From NCBI GenBank assembly GCA_964228555.1, contig CAXQZU010000031.1, positions 1 through 63,875 on the forward strand: 63,875 nt of DNA, read 5' to 3'. The DNA comes from CAXQZU01 sp964228555. GTDB lineage: Bacteria > Planctomycetota > PLA2 > JAEUHO01. This document shows positions 15,741 through 24,861 of this stretch, one piece after another. Position 1 is the stretch's first letter; each line of letters starts with the position of its first letter. The notes beneath the pieces were generated by a model. The model made no database searches. It was not told the DNA's origin and was given only the letters and a program-made list of their open reading frames with translations. The position numbers and the translations under genes are program-made.

Positions 15741-17876
15741 ATGCGTTGCCACCGCCTGCTGCTGCTCCTGCTGCCCTGCCTGCTGGCCTTCCAGGCGCCC
15801 GTCCGCGCCGAGGACCCGCCGGCGCCCGCACCCGCGCCTGCCCCGGGCGAGCCGCCGCCCGCGGAACCGGCGCCCGGCGAGCCGGCGCCCGAGCCGCCCG
15901 CCGACCCTGCGGCGCCCGAGCCGGCACCGGCGCCCGGCCCTGCCACGCCCGAGGACGAGGAAGAGCAGGAGCGCAAGGACGAGGAGGAGCGCAAGCGCCT
16001 GGAGGCCGAGCGCAAGCAGGCCGAGGCCGATGACGGGGTGGAGCGCCCGCCGCTGCCCGAGCCGCCCCGGCCGGGCCCGGGCGGGATGCGCTACGTGCCG
16101 GGCGGCGCGGACCTGCCCTTCGGCACCTCGCCCGCCGAGATGGCCAAGGTGGTCGAGGGCCTCTCGCAGGTCGCCCGCAAGCCCTTCCTCTACGAGCAGC
16201 CGCACACGCGCTCGCTGGACCCCTACTGGATCGACGCCTTCGAGGTGACCAACGCGCAGTACGCGCGCTTCCTCGAGGACTACCGCACTGCCTACGTCTG
16301 CACGGGCCGGCACGGCACGCTGCGCGAGGTCGCAGGCTTCCTGCTGGGCCTCACCTCCAAGGAGGTCGAGGACGACCGCGTCGTGTGGCGCCAGGTCGCG
16401 ATGAGCAACAAGGATGCGCTCGTGGCCGCACTGCCCGACGTGCCCTTCCCCGAGGGCTTCCGCTCGGCCGTGCTCCCGCGCCGCGACCTGACGCTGGTGT
16501 TCGTCACCAAGCGACCGCCGGACGACTGGCCGGGGATGTCGCCCGACCCGGAGCGCCTCGCGCACCCGGTGCGCTACGTGAGCCAGCTGGACGCAGTGGC
16601 CTTCTGCGAGTGGGCCGGCAAGCGCCTGCCCACGGAGTTCGAGTGGGAGCTGGCCGCGCGCGGCCCCCAGCCGTGGCCGCTGCCGTGGGGCATGAAGTGG
16701 AAGACGGACCTGTCGCGCTGCAACTGGGGCGCACGCAACGCCAACAAGAAGACCTTCGAGGCCGACACCTGGGTCGTGGGCTCGGCTCCCGGCGGGCGCT
16801 CGCAGTTCGATGTCTACGACATGGTGGGCAACGTGGCCGAGTGGACCGCCTCGCGCTTCGAGGCCTACGTGCCGCTGGCGAAGGACAGCCCGCTGGCCGA
16901 CAACGAGTGGCTGGGCGCGGAGCGCATCCGCGTGATCCGCGGCGGCACGGCCATCGACGTGGCGCTGCAGGTGCTCAGGCCCGCCTACCGCAACTACATC
17001 GGCGAGGGCGTGCGCGCGCCCCCCTACGCCGAGAACCGCTTCAAGTGGGTGGGCTTCCGCCCGGCCTGGTGGCCCAAGCCGGGCGCCAACCAGGCCCCGG
17101 CCGTCGCCGACCGCATCTACCGCGGCGGCCGCCTCAAGCGCGCCCAGCCGGGCGTGGAAGGCGGCGCGCCCGCGCGCCCCGACCAGCTGGAGATGGAGCG
17201 CATGTCGGGCTCCGTGGCCGAGAACCACATTCCTACCGACGGCGACCCCGAGAACGGCGTCTGCGTGCTGGGGCGCTGCCGGGCCGTGGTGGCCATCCCG
17301 CGCTCCTACGTGCTGGACACGGAGGAGACCGGGCGTGAAGCGCCCAACACCACCCGTGCCAAGGGCAAGGCGGGCCTGCTGCGCGAGAGCGAGACCGAGG
17401 GCCCGGTGATCCTGCTGGGCGCCTTCCACGCCGACGTGCAGCTGCAGAAGGTGTGGAAGCGCGTCGTGCTGCCGCCCCCGGCCAACGAGGAGGAGCGCAA
17501 GGCACGCGAGAAGGAGCGCGAGAAGCGCCGTGGCAAGAGCGAGGCGCCCCAGGTGGTGCAGGGCACGCTGGCGCCCGGGTCCTACATCCTCGGCCTGTGG
17601 CACGGCCGGCTGTGCCTGCTCGATCCCAGCCGCGAGTTCCAGTGCTTCCTCAGCGCCCCGGACAAGCCGGCCACGCTGGACGTGAAGAAGCTCAAGCCCG
17701 ACGAGGCGCCGCCCGCCTGCAAGGTGGAGGTGGACGTGGACCTCGCCACCATCACCGCGTCGTACGCGGTGCCGCTGCTCCACGGCAAGGGCGCCGACGC
17801 CTCGCTGTGGGTGACCTGCTCCTTCTCGGTCGAGGCCGAGGCCAAGGACCTGGAAGCACCCAACGGCTGGCGTTGA
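15741..17876 (+). CDS. Secreted SUMF1/FGE-fold protein
   Basis: 711 aa from the ATG at 15741 (GAGG at 15732-15735 supports it; a TTG directly before is less likely). It has a signal peptide (MRCHRLLLLLLPCLLAFQAP, ending VRAE), then a Pro/Ala/Glu-rich linker and a charged coiled-coil stretch to about residue 105. The FGE-sulfatase fold (PF03781) follows: YWIDAFEVTNAQYARFLEDY, KRLPTEFEWELAARG, VYDMVGNVAEWTASRF and the RVIRGG turn. A C-terminal part of about 230 residues has no clear relative. The cysteines that make formylglycine-generating enzymes active are absent after the RGG turn, so this is probably a binding protein, not an FGE. A heterodimeric exporter and a kinase carrying the same fold lie downstream. 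Confidence 0.85.
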   Translation: MRCHRLLLLLLPCLLAFQAPVRAEDPPAPAPAPAPGEPPPAEPAPGEPAPEPPADPAAPEPAPAPGPATPEDEEEQERKDEEERKRLEAERKQAEADDGVERPPLPEPPRPGPGGMRYVPGGADLPFGTSPAEMAKVVEGLSQVARKPFLYEQPHTRSLDPYWIDAFEVTNAQYARFLEDYRTAYVCTGRHGTLREVAGFLLGLTSKEVEDDRVVWRQVAMSNKDALVAALPDVPFPEGFRSAVLPRRDLTLVFVTKRPPDDWPGMSPDPERLAHPVRYVSQLDAVAFCEWAGKRLPTEFEWELAARGPQPWPLPWGMKWKTDLSRCNWGARNANKKTFEADTWVVGSAPGGRSQFDVYDMVGNVAEWTASRFEAYVPLAKDSPLADNEWLGAERIRVIRGGTAIDVALQVLRPAYRNYIGEGVRAPPYAENRFKWVGFRPAWWPKPGANQAPAVADRIYRGGRLKRAQPGVEGGAPARPDQLEMERMSGSVAENHIPTDGDPENGVCVLGRCRAVVAIPRSYVLDTEETGREAPNTTRAKGKAGLLRESETEGPVILLGAFHADVQLQKVWKRVVLPPPANEEERKAREKEREKRRGKSEAPQVVQGTLAPGSYILGLWHGRLCLLDPSREFQCFLSAPDKPATLDVKKLKPDEAPPACKVEVDVDLATITASYAVPLLHGKGADASLWVTCSFSVEAEAKDLEAPNGWR

Positions 17877-18091
17877 GCCGCGCGCTGGAGGAAGCGCTCC
17901 CGGCTGCTCGTCCGGGGCATGGTGCTCCCCCTCGGGCGCGTCGATCGGGAGCGAAGGCGGCCGGCAGGCGAGCACGTGCGTCGCGCGGGCGCGGGGCAGG
18001 CGAAGGGTGGCCCGCGCGAGGCTGATGCCAGCGCGAGGGTGGCGCGAGCACGCCGGGGCGGGGTGAGGGAGGCGCGGGCGCGGAAGGTAGG

Positions 18092-19864
18092 GTGGCGCGC
18101 GTGCGGCCCGGCCCCTATCGACGGCTGATCGGCTACTTCCTGCGGCATCGCGGGACGCTGGGCCTGGGCCTGCTGGCGCTGGTGGTGGGCCGCTTGCTGC
18201 TGGCGTGGGCGCCCGACCTGTTGCGCCGCGGCGTCAACGCGCTGCAGCCCGGCGAGCCGGCCAGCGCGGCGGCGGCCTGGCAGGCGGCCTGGCAGTTCCT
18301 CGGCGTGGCCGCCGCAGGCGCCGCGTGCGTGTTCGTCATGCGGCGCCTGATCGTGGGCGCCAGCCGCGAGGTCGAGATGGAGGTCAAGCGCGACATCTTC
18401 GCGCACCTGGAACGGCTGCCGGCGGCATGGTTCGACCGCATGCGCACGGGCGACCTCATGTCGCGCCTGACCAGCGACGTGGAGGCCGTGCGCTTCGCGC
18501 TGGGGCCCGGCCTGATGTACGTGGGCGGCACGCTGGTCACCTTCCCGGCCGCGCTCGTCTTCATGGGACGCGCCTCCAGCACGCTGATGCTGGCGGTGCT
18601 CGTGCCCCTGCTGGCGATCCTCGTGTTCGTCAAGCTGCTCTCGCCCTCCATCCTGCGGCGCACGCGCGCCGTGCAGGACCGCACCGGCGACCTGAGTGCG
18701 CGTGCCCAGGAGTCGTTTGCCGGCGGACGCGTGGTGCGCGCGTACGCCACCGAGCAGGTCGAGGTGGATGCCTTCCGCGAGGCCAGCCAGGCCCTCGTGG
18801 CCGAGACGCTGGCGCTGGCGCGCGTGCGCGCATGGATGACGGCCGGCCTGTTCGTGCTGGGCGGCGCGGCCGAGCTGGTGGTGCTGGTGCTGGGCGGCCG
18901 GCTCGCCATCGAGGGCACGCTCAGCGTGGGCGACCTGCTGGCCTACCTCGCCTGGGTCAGCATGCTCATCTGGCCGATGATCTCCGTGGGCTGGGTGGTG
19001 TCGGCGCTGCAGCGCTCGGCAGCGGCCGCGGCCCGCATCGAGGAGGTGCTCACGGCGCCTCCCGAGCAGCCGGTGCTGGGCACGCCCGCGCCCTGCCCCG
19101 GGCGCTTCGCCGGCCGCATCACGGCGCGCGGGCTCTCGTTCACCTACCCGGGCTCGCACGCGCCCGCGCTGGAGGACGTGTCCTTCGACCTCCCGGCCGG
19201 CGGCACGCTCGCCCTCGTGGGCCCGGTGGGCTCGGGCACGAGCACGCTCCTGCGCCTGCTGGCCCGCCTCTACGAGCCCCCGCCGGGCACGCTCTCGCTC
19301 GACGGCGTGGACGTCACGCGCATCCCGCTGCCCGCGCTGCGGGCTGCCGTGGCCGCCGTGCCGCAGGACGCGTTCCTGTTCAGCGAGAGCATCGCGGCCA
19401 ACCTCGCCTACGGCGCCCGCGGCACGCCCCCGCGCGCGAGGCTGGAGGAGGCGGCACGCATGGCCGGGCTGGAGCAAGACCTCGAGGCGCTCCCGCAGGG
19501 GCTGGACACCGTCGTGGGCGAGCGGGGCGTGACGCTCTCGGGCGGGCAGAAGCAGCGCGTCACGCTGGCGCGGGCCCTGCTGCGAGAGGCCCCGGTGCTG
19601 CTGCTGGACGACGCACTCTCCGCCGTGGACACGCACACCGAGGAGGCCGTGCTGGAGCGGCTGGGCAGCGTGTTCGGGACCCGCACCACGGTCGTGGCCG
19701 CGCACCGCCTATCCACCGTGCGACACGCCACGCACATCCTGGTGCTGGACGCGGGCCACGTCGTGGAGCAGGGCACCCACGCGCAGCTGCTGGCCCGCGG
19801 GGGCTGGTATGCGCGCACCCACGCGGCCCAGCGTGCGCAGCGGGCGCTGGAGGACCTGGCATGA
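18092..19864 (+). CDS. ABC exporter half-transporter A (degenerate ATPase site)
   Basis: 590 aa, type I exporter (MsbA/LmrA class): six membrane helices, then an NBD from about residue 345. The Walker A reads GPVGSGTST, with Thr (T383) where the ATP-binding Lys should be, and Walker B is LLLDDALSAVD with Asp in place of the catalytic Glu. The signature TLSGGQKQR and H-loop AAHRLSTV are intact. These changes mark the degenerate half of a heterodimer, whose composite site would pair with the odd signature of the next gene. The GTG at 18092 follows GGAAGG; a GTG at 18101 is an alternative. It overlaps the partner by 4 bp (ATGA). Substrate unknown: lipid, peptide or drug. Confidence 0.92.
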   Translation: MARVRPGPYRRLIGYFLRHRGTLGLGLLALVVGRLLLAWAPDLLRRGVNALQPGEPASAAAAWQAAWQFLGVAAAGAACVFVMRRLIVGASREVEMEVKRDIFAHLERLPAAWFDRMRTGDLMSRLTSDVEAVRFALGPGLMYVGGTLVTFPAALVFMGRASSTLMLAVLVPLLAILVFVKLLSPSILRRTRAVQDRTGDLSARAQESFAGGRVVRAYATEQVEVDAFREASQALVAETLALARVRAWMTAGLFVLGGAAELVVLVLGGRLAIEGTLSVGDLLAYLAWVSMLIWPMISVGWVVSALQRSAAAAARIEEVLTAPPEQPVLGTPAPCPGRFAGRITARGLSFTYPGSHAPALEDVSFDLPAGGTLALVGPVGSGTSTLLRLLARLYEPPPGTLSLDGVDVTRIPLPALRAAVAAVPQDAFLFSESIAANLAYGARGTPPRARLEEAARMAGLEQDLEALPQGLDTVVGERGVTLSGGQKQRVTLARALLREAPVLLLDDALSAVDTHTEEAVLERLGSVFGTRTTVVAAHRLSTVRHATHILVLDAGHVVEQGTHAQLLARGGWYARTHAAQRAQRALEDLA

Positions 19865-21672
19865 GCGCGCCCGACGCTGCCCGCGACGGCGCGCCGGCCC
19901 CGGCCCTGCCCAGCGCCTCCACGGGCGCGGTGCTGCGACGGCTGCTGGCCTACGTGCTGCGCCACCGAGGGCTCGTGGCCTGGACGCTCGTGAGCATGGT
20001 GGCGCTCTCGGTCATCGACCTGCTGGGCCCGGAGATCGTCAAGCGCGCCGTCGACGGGCCGGTGGCCCGCAAGGACGCCGACGGCCTGCTGTGGCACGGG
20101 CTGGCCTTCCTCGGCGTGCTGGCGCTGGGCGGCATCGTGCGCGGGGCGCGCACGATGCTCAGCGTGCGGGCCGGTCGCGTGATCGGCCAGAGCCTGCGGC
20201 AGGACGTGTTCGCGCACGTGCAGCGCCAGTCGCTGTCGTGGCTGGACCGGCACCCCGTGGGCGTGCTCACCACGCGCGTGACGGGCGACATCGAGTCCAT
20301 CGAGGAGTTCTTCACCTCGGGCGTGGCCGCCTTCTTCCACGACCTGCTCAAGATCGCGCTCGTGGTGAGCGTGCTGTTCCTGATCGACGTCCAGCTGGCC
20401 CTGCACGTGATGCTGGTGGTCCCGCTGCTGGTGCTGGCCGGCTGGGCCTTCATGCGCCGCAGCCGGCGCGACTTCGGCCACGTGCGCGCCGAGGTGTCAG
20501 CCGCCAACGGCTTTACGGCCGAGGCGCTGGGCGGCGTGCGCGTGACGCGCCTGTTCGGCCGCGAGGCGCAGGCGGGCGAGGCCTTCGCCACGGCCACCGC
20601 CAGGCTGCGCGACGCCCACCTCGCCACCGTGCGCAACTTCGCGGTGTTCTTCCCGGTCGTGGAGCTGCTGCAGTCGCTGGCCGTGGCGCTGGCGCTGTGG
20701 GCGGCGGGCAGCCGCATCGTGGGCGGCGACCTCACGCTGGGCCAGTTCCTCCAGCTGTGGATGCTGGTGGACATCTGCTTCGAGCCGGTGCGCGAGCTGA
20801 GCGAGAACCTGAACCTGATGCTGCAGGCGGTGGCTGCCGGCGAGCGCGTGTTCCGCGTGGCCGACGCCGTGCCCGCCGTGCAGGACCGCCCCGGCGCCAC
20901 GGTGCCCGGCCCGGCGCACGGCGAGGTGGAGCTGGAGGGCGTGCACTTCGCCTACGTGCCCGGCCAGCCGGTGCTGCGCGGCGTCAGCTTCCGGGTGCCC
21001 GCCGGCACCACCGCTGCGCTCGTGGGGCCCACCGGGGCCGGCAAGAGCAGCGTGCTTGCGCTGGTGTCGCGCGCGTGGGACGTGCAGGAAGGTTGCGTGC
21101 GCGTGGACGGGCAGGACGTGCGGGACTGGCCGCAGCAGGCCCTGCGCCGCCGCATCGCGGTGGTGCTGCAGGACGTGTTCCTGTTCACGGGCAGCATCCT
21201 CGACAACGTGCGGCTCTTCGACCCCACCATCACGCGCCAGCAGGTGGAGGACGCCTGCCGGGCCGTGCGCGCCGACCGCGTGCTGGCCCGGCTGCCCGGC
21301 GGCCTCGACTTCCGTGTCGAGGAGCGCGGGGCCAACCTCTCGGCGGGCGAGCGCCAGATGGTGGCCTTCGCGCGCGCGCTGGTGCGCGACCCCGCCGTGC
21401 TGGTGCTGGACGAGGCCACCGCCTCCATCGACACCGAGACCGAGCGCTGGATCCAGGAGGGCCTCGCGGCCCTGCGCCGCGGCCGCACCACGCTGGTCGT
21501 CGCCCACCGGCTCTCCACGGTGCGCGAGGCCGACCAGATCCTCGTGTTGCGGCGAGGCCAGCTGGTGGAGCAGGGCACGCACGACGTGCTCCTGGCGCGG
21601 GACGGCCTCTACCGACGGCTCTACGACCTGCAGGTGCGGGCGCAGGACGCGCGGGGTGACGCGGCGTCGTGA
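19861..21672 (+). CDS. ABC exporter half-transporter B (catalytic ATPase site)
   Basis: 603 aa with the six-helix exporter domain (for instance LVAWTLVSMVALSVIDLLG and FFHDLLKIALVVSVLFLI) and an NBD from about residue 355. Walker A GPTGAGKSS is complete, and Walker B VLVLDEATASID carries the catalytic Glu. The signature is NLSAGERQM instead of LSGGQ. The H-loop VAHRLSTV is normal. This is the complement of half-transporter A. In the dimer, A's good signature faces B's good Walker motifs (active site), and B's altered signature faces A's broken Walker motifs (degenerate site), as in TM287/288 and BmrCD. The kinase-SUMF gene starts 22 bp after the stop. Confidence 0.93.
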   Translation: MSAPDAARDGAPAPALPSASTGAVLRRLLAYVLRHRGLVAWTLVSMVALSVIDLLGPEIVKRAVDGPVARKDADGLLWHGLAFLGVLALGGIVRGARTMLSVRAGRVIGQSLRQDVFAHVQRQSLSWLDRHPVGVLTTRVTGDIESIEEFFTSGVAAFFHDLLKIALVVSVLFLIDVQLALHVMLVVPLLVLAGWAFMRRSRRDFGHVRAEVSAANGFTAEALGGVRVTRLFGREAQAGEAFATATARLRDAHLATVRNFAVFFPVVELLQSLAVALALWAAGSRIVGGDLTLGQFLQLWMLVDICFEPVRELSENLNLMLQAVAAGERVFRVADAVPAVQDRPGATVPGPAHGEVELEGVHFAYVPGQPVLRGVSFRVPAGTTAALVGPTGAGKSSVLALVSRAWDVQEGCVRVDGQDVRDWPQQALRRRIAVVLQDVFLFTGSILDNVRLFDPTITRQQVEDACRAVRADRVLARLPGGLDFRVEERGANLSAGERQMVAFARALVRDPAVLVLDEATASIDTETERWIQEGLAALRRGRTTLVVAHRLSTVREADQILVLRRGQLVEQGTHDVLLARDGLYRRLYDLQVRAQDARGDAAS

Positions 21673-21694
21673 GCCGCCCGCGTAGACTGCGCGC

Positions 21695-24600
21695 ATGACC
21701 CTGCCGCCCGACGCCATCCCCGGCTTCCGGATCGAGCGGGAGCTGGGGCGCGGCGCCAGCGGCGTGGTGTACGTGGCGCAGGAGCTCGCGCTGGGCCGGC
21801 TCGTGGCGCTCAAGGTGCTGCATGCCGGCGTGGCCGACTCGCCCGAGGTGCGTGCCCGCTTCGAGCGCGAGGTGCGTGCCGCCGCGCGCGTGGACCACCC
21901 GGGCATCGTGCCCGTGCTGGCCACCGGCGAGAGCGAGGGCCGGCTCTGGTACTCGATGGAGCTCATCGACGGGCCCACGCTGGAGAAGGCGCTGGCCGAC
22001 GCGCCGCTGGGGCACCTCCCGCCCGCACGCGCCGCACGCATCGCGCTGGCGCTGAGCCGCGCGCTGGCCGCTGCGCACGCTGCCGGCGTGACGCACCGCG
22101 ACGTCAAGCCCGGCAACGTGGCACTGCTGCGCGACGTGGTGTCCCCCACCGAGAGCGTGGCCGGCACGCGTCGCGCGATGGAGTCGTGGACCGACAAGGG
22201 CCGGCGCACGGGCAGCGCCCCGCAGGTGGACCGCCCGCGCCTGATGGACTTCGGGCTGGCGGCGGACGCGGCCGGCTCACGCCTGTCCGAGTCGGGCATG
22301 CTGATCGGCACGCCCGGCTACATGGCGCCCGAGCAGTTCCGCGGCCAGCGGCTCGAGGTGGGGCCCGCCGCCGACCAGTGGGCGCTGGGCGTGATGCTCT
22401 ACGAGATGCTGACGGGCCGTCTGCCCTTCAGCACCGCCGACCTGCCCACGCTGGCGCGCCAGGTGGCCATGGAGTCGCCGGTGCCGCCCTCGCGGCTGGA
22501 GCCGCGCGTGGACACGGACCTGCAGACCATCTGCCTCAAGTGCCTCGAGAAGGAGCCGCGCGACCGGTATCCCTCCGTGGCGGCGCTGGGCGAGGACCTC
22601 GAGCGCTGGCTGGCCGAGGAGCCCATCAGCGCGCGCCCGCCCGGGCCCTGGCGGCGCCTCGGGGGCGCCGCGCGGCGGCGACCGCGCGTGGCCACCGCCC
22701 TCGTGACGGCCACGCTGGCCTTGCTGGCCTTGGGCGGGCTGCGGCTCGGGTCGCGGCTGGAATCGGCCCGCCTGCTGCGGGAGGCGCGCGAGCGCGCCGA
22801 GCGGGCCGAGGCACGCCAGGACTGGGGCGCCGCCGAGCAGGCCTGCGAGGAATGGCTGCGCCTGGATCCGCAGGGTGCCGACGCCCTCAAGGGGCGCGCC
22901 CGGGCGCGTGCCGTGCAGGCCGTGCTGGCCGCCGAGGCCGCCTTCGAGCGCGCGCAGCGCTCGGCCCAGCGCGTGCGCGAGGGCGAGATGGAGGTGGCCG
23001 CGCTGGAGCGACAGGCCCGCGAGGGCAGCGCCGCGCCCGGCGGCATGGGGCTGGGGCTGGAGGCCGCACGCGGCAGCGAGCCCTGGTGGATGCGCGAGCC
23101 GGCGTGGCGCGCACGGGTGCGTGCCGAGCAGCGTGCAGCAGGGCTGGTGCGCGAGCGTGCGCAGGCCGAGCAGGACCTCTCCGTGGCGCTGGCCACGGCC
23201 GAGGCCTCCGCCACGCTGGCCGGGCGCGAGGGCACGCGCGTGCAGGCGCGCCTGCGCGCGGGCCTGGCCGCCTGGCACCTCGAGGAGTGGCGGCGGACCA
23301 CGGCGCTCGGCGAGGACGAGCAGGCCGCGCGCCACCGGCTCGAGGTGGAGCGACTCGAGCCGGGCGTGCATGCGGAGGTGCTGGACAGCAACGGCACGGT
23401 GCGCGTCGTGCTGCCCGGCCCGGGCCTCACGGCGTCCTTGTTCCGCTACGCGCGCGAGGCCGACCTGCTGGAGCGCGGGGGGCCGCGCTGGATCCCGGTG
23501 GCCGTCCCCGAGCCCGCGCGCGTGGCCAGGGAAGGCCTCGCCACCCTGCAGGTGCCGACCGGTTACGGGCCCGCGCTGGCCGAGCGCCTCGCGGGCGCCG
23601 GCAGCCGTCCGGTGGCGGCCGACGTGCCGGCGCCCGCCAGCGCGCTGGCCGACGACGAGCAGGGCGTGGGCACGGCCGACGGCCGGCTGCGAAGGGCACG
23701 CTACGAGGAGCTGCGCGACCGCACGGCCTACCCGCTGGACAGCGGCACTCCCCTCGCATCGCCTGCGGAGGGCAACGAGCTGCGCCTCGTGCTGCCCGAG
23801 GGCGCGTGGCTGCTGCTGCTGGAAGCACAGGGGATGGCTGCACGCCGCCTCCCCTTCCACGTGGCCCGCCGCAGCACCCTGCAGCTCGCGCCGCGGCCGC
23901 TGCTGCCCGCCGCGCAGGTGCCGCCGGGCTTCGTGCTGGTCAGCGGCGGCCCGCCCCGGGCCGGCGATGAGCGCCCCGTGGACGACTTCCTCGCGGCACG
24001 GCTGGAAGTCACCTTCGCCGAGTGGTGGGAGTTCCTCGACGACCCGCGCACGCGCGAGGCGCTGGACGGCGCCCGCGAGCGCGGCTGGCGCTTCGTGCCG
24101 CGCAGCGCCGACGGCCCCCTGTCGCAGCCGGGACCCGACGGGCGCTTCGCACCCGTGCGCAATCCCTCCCGCCCCGTCGCGCACGTCTCGCTCTACGACC
24201 TGGCGGGCTATCCCCTGCCGCCCGAGGGCGAGAGCGAGCCGCTGGACAGCCAGGTGGCCGACCTCGTGGACGCGCTGGCCGCGTCGGAGCATGTGGGCTG
24301 GGGCTACCTCGCCTGGCGCAGCGCACGCAGCGCCCAGCGCGCGCACAGCCTGCGGCAGGATCCCTCCGGGCCGCGCGAGGACGTGGCCTTCGCCGCCGAC
24401 GGCACGCCGCAGGCGCTGCGGTTCACGCTGCCCACGGCCGCCGAGTGGGAGCGCATGGGCGCCGGCGGTCAGGCGCGCGCCTACCCATTCGGGGACGAGC
24501 TGGACTGGTCCTACCTCAAGGGCGGGCGCTCGCGGCGCACCAACGCGGTCAGCGAGCCGGTGGGCCTGTTCCCCGACGACGAGAGCGTCTTTGGCGTGCG

Positions 24601-24793
24601 CGACCTGGCCGGCTCGCTCAGCGAGTGGACCGCGTCCTGGAACGAGAAGGCCACCACCTTCGAGGTGCGCGGGGGCTGCTGGGCCCTCACCGACCCGGCG
24701 GCCTTCCGCATCGCGATGCGGCGGGCGGAACGCCCGGCGGCCGCCCTGCCCACCGTCGGCGTACGGCTCGTGGTTCGGCTGCCGCCGCCCTAG
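21695..24793 (+). CDS. Ser/Thr protein kinase fused to an extracytoplasmic SUMF1-fold domain
   Basis: 1,032 aa. Residues about 10-290 form a Hanks-type kinase: G-loop LGRGASGVVY, K40 in VALKVL, HRDVKPGN (H134-D136), DFG at about 185-187, and GTPGYMAPEQ. About 30 extra residues lie between HRD and DFG. A single membrane helix (ALVTATLALLALGGLRLG, about 335-352) follows, then about 130 residues of Ala/Arg/Glu-rich predicted coiled coil. The C-terminus (about 740-1032) is an FGE-sulfatase fold with LEVTFAEWWEFLDD, LPTAAEWERMGAG and DLAGSLSEWTASW. It lacks the FGE active cysteines. It is probably a transmembrane receptor kinase sensing through the SUMF domain. It lies 22 bp after the exporter genes, suggesting one operon. 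Confidence 0.92.
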   Translation: MTLPPDAIPGFRIERELGRGASGVVYVAQELALGRLVALKVLHAGVADSPEVRARFEREVRAAARVDHPGIVPVLATGESEGRLWYSMELIDGPTLEKALADAPLGHLPPARAARIALALSRALAAAHAAGVTHRDVKPGNVALLRDVVSPTESVAGTRRAMESWTDKGRRTGSAPQVDRPRLMDFGLAADAAGSRLSESGMLIGTPGYMAPEQFRGQRLEVGPAADQWALGVMLYEMLTGRLPFSTADLPTLARQVAMESPVPPSRLEPRVDTDLQTICLKCLEKEPRDRYPSVAALGEDLERWLAEEPISARPPGPWRRLGGAARRRPRVATALVTATLALLALGGLRLGSRLESARLLREARERAERAEARQDWGAAEQACEEWLRLDPQGADALKGRARARAVQAVLAAEAAFERAQRSAQRVREGEMEVAALERQAREGSAAPGGMGLGLEAARGSEPWWMREPAWRARVRAEQRAAGLVRERAQAEQDLSVALATAEASATLAGREGTRVQARLRAGLAAWHLEEWRRTTALGEDEQAARHRLEVERLEPGVHAEVLDSNGTVRVVLPGPGLTASLFRYAREADLLERGGPRWIPVAVPEPARVAREGLATLQVPTGYGPALAERLAGAGSRPVAADVPAPASALADDEQGVGTADGRLRRARYEELRDRTAYPLDSGTPLASPAEGNELRLVLPEGAWLLLLEAQGMAARRLPFHVARRSTLQLAPRPLLPAAQVPPGFVLVSGGPPRAGDERPVDDFLAARLEVTFAEWWEFLDDPRTREALDGARERGWRFVPRSADGPLSQPGPDGRFAPVRNPSRPVAHVSLYDLAGYPLPPEGESEPLDSQVADLVDALAASEHVGWGYLAWRSARSAQRAHSLRQDPSGPREDVAFAADGTPQALRFTLPTAAEWERMGAGGQARAYPFGDELDWSYLKGGRSRRTNAVSEPVGLFPDDESVFGVRDLAGSLSEWTASWNEKATTFEVRGGCWALTDPAAFRIAMRRAERPAAALPTVGVRLVVRLPPP

Positions 24794-24845
24794 CGCCGGG
24801 GCCCGGCACGGGCCGCCCCTGCAGCCTGAGCAGGCCGCGACCGAT

Positions 24846-24860
24846 GTTGTAGAGTGCAAC
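24846..24860. promoter_or_regulatory. Operator-like inverted repeat at the MarR gene start
   Basis: GTTGTAGAGTGCAAC has 4-bp GTTG/CAAC arms and ends two bases before the MarR ATG. It is one of the few AT-richer spots here. MarR-family proteins often repress their own gene through such sites, so autoregulation is a reasonable inference. The arms are short, so confidence is low. Confidence 0.35.
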
Positions 24861-24861
24861 C

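Noticed and set aside
17877..18091. Possible small gene in the 215-bp gap before the ABC exporter
   Set aside because: Frames are Arg/Ala-rich with no start-and-ribosome-site pair and no hydrophobic or motif pattern; more likely leader sequence.
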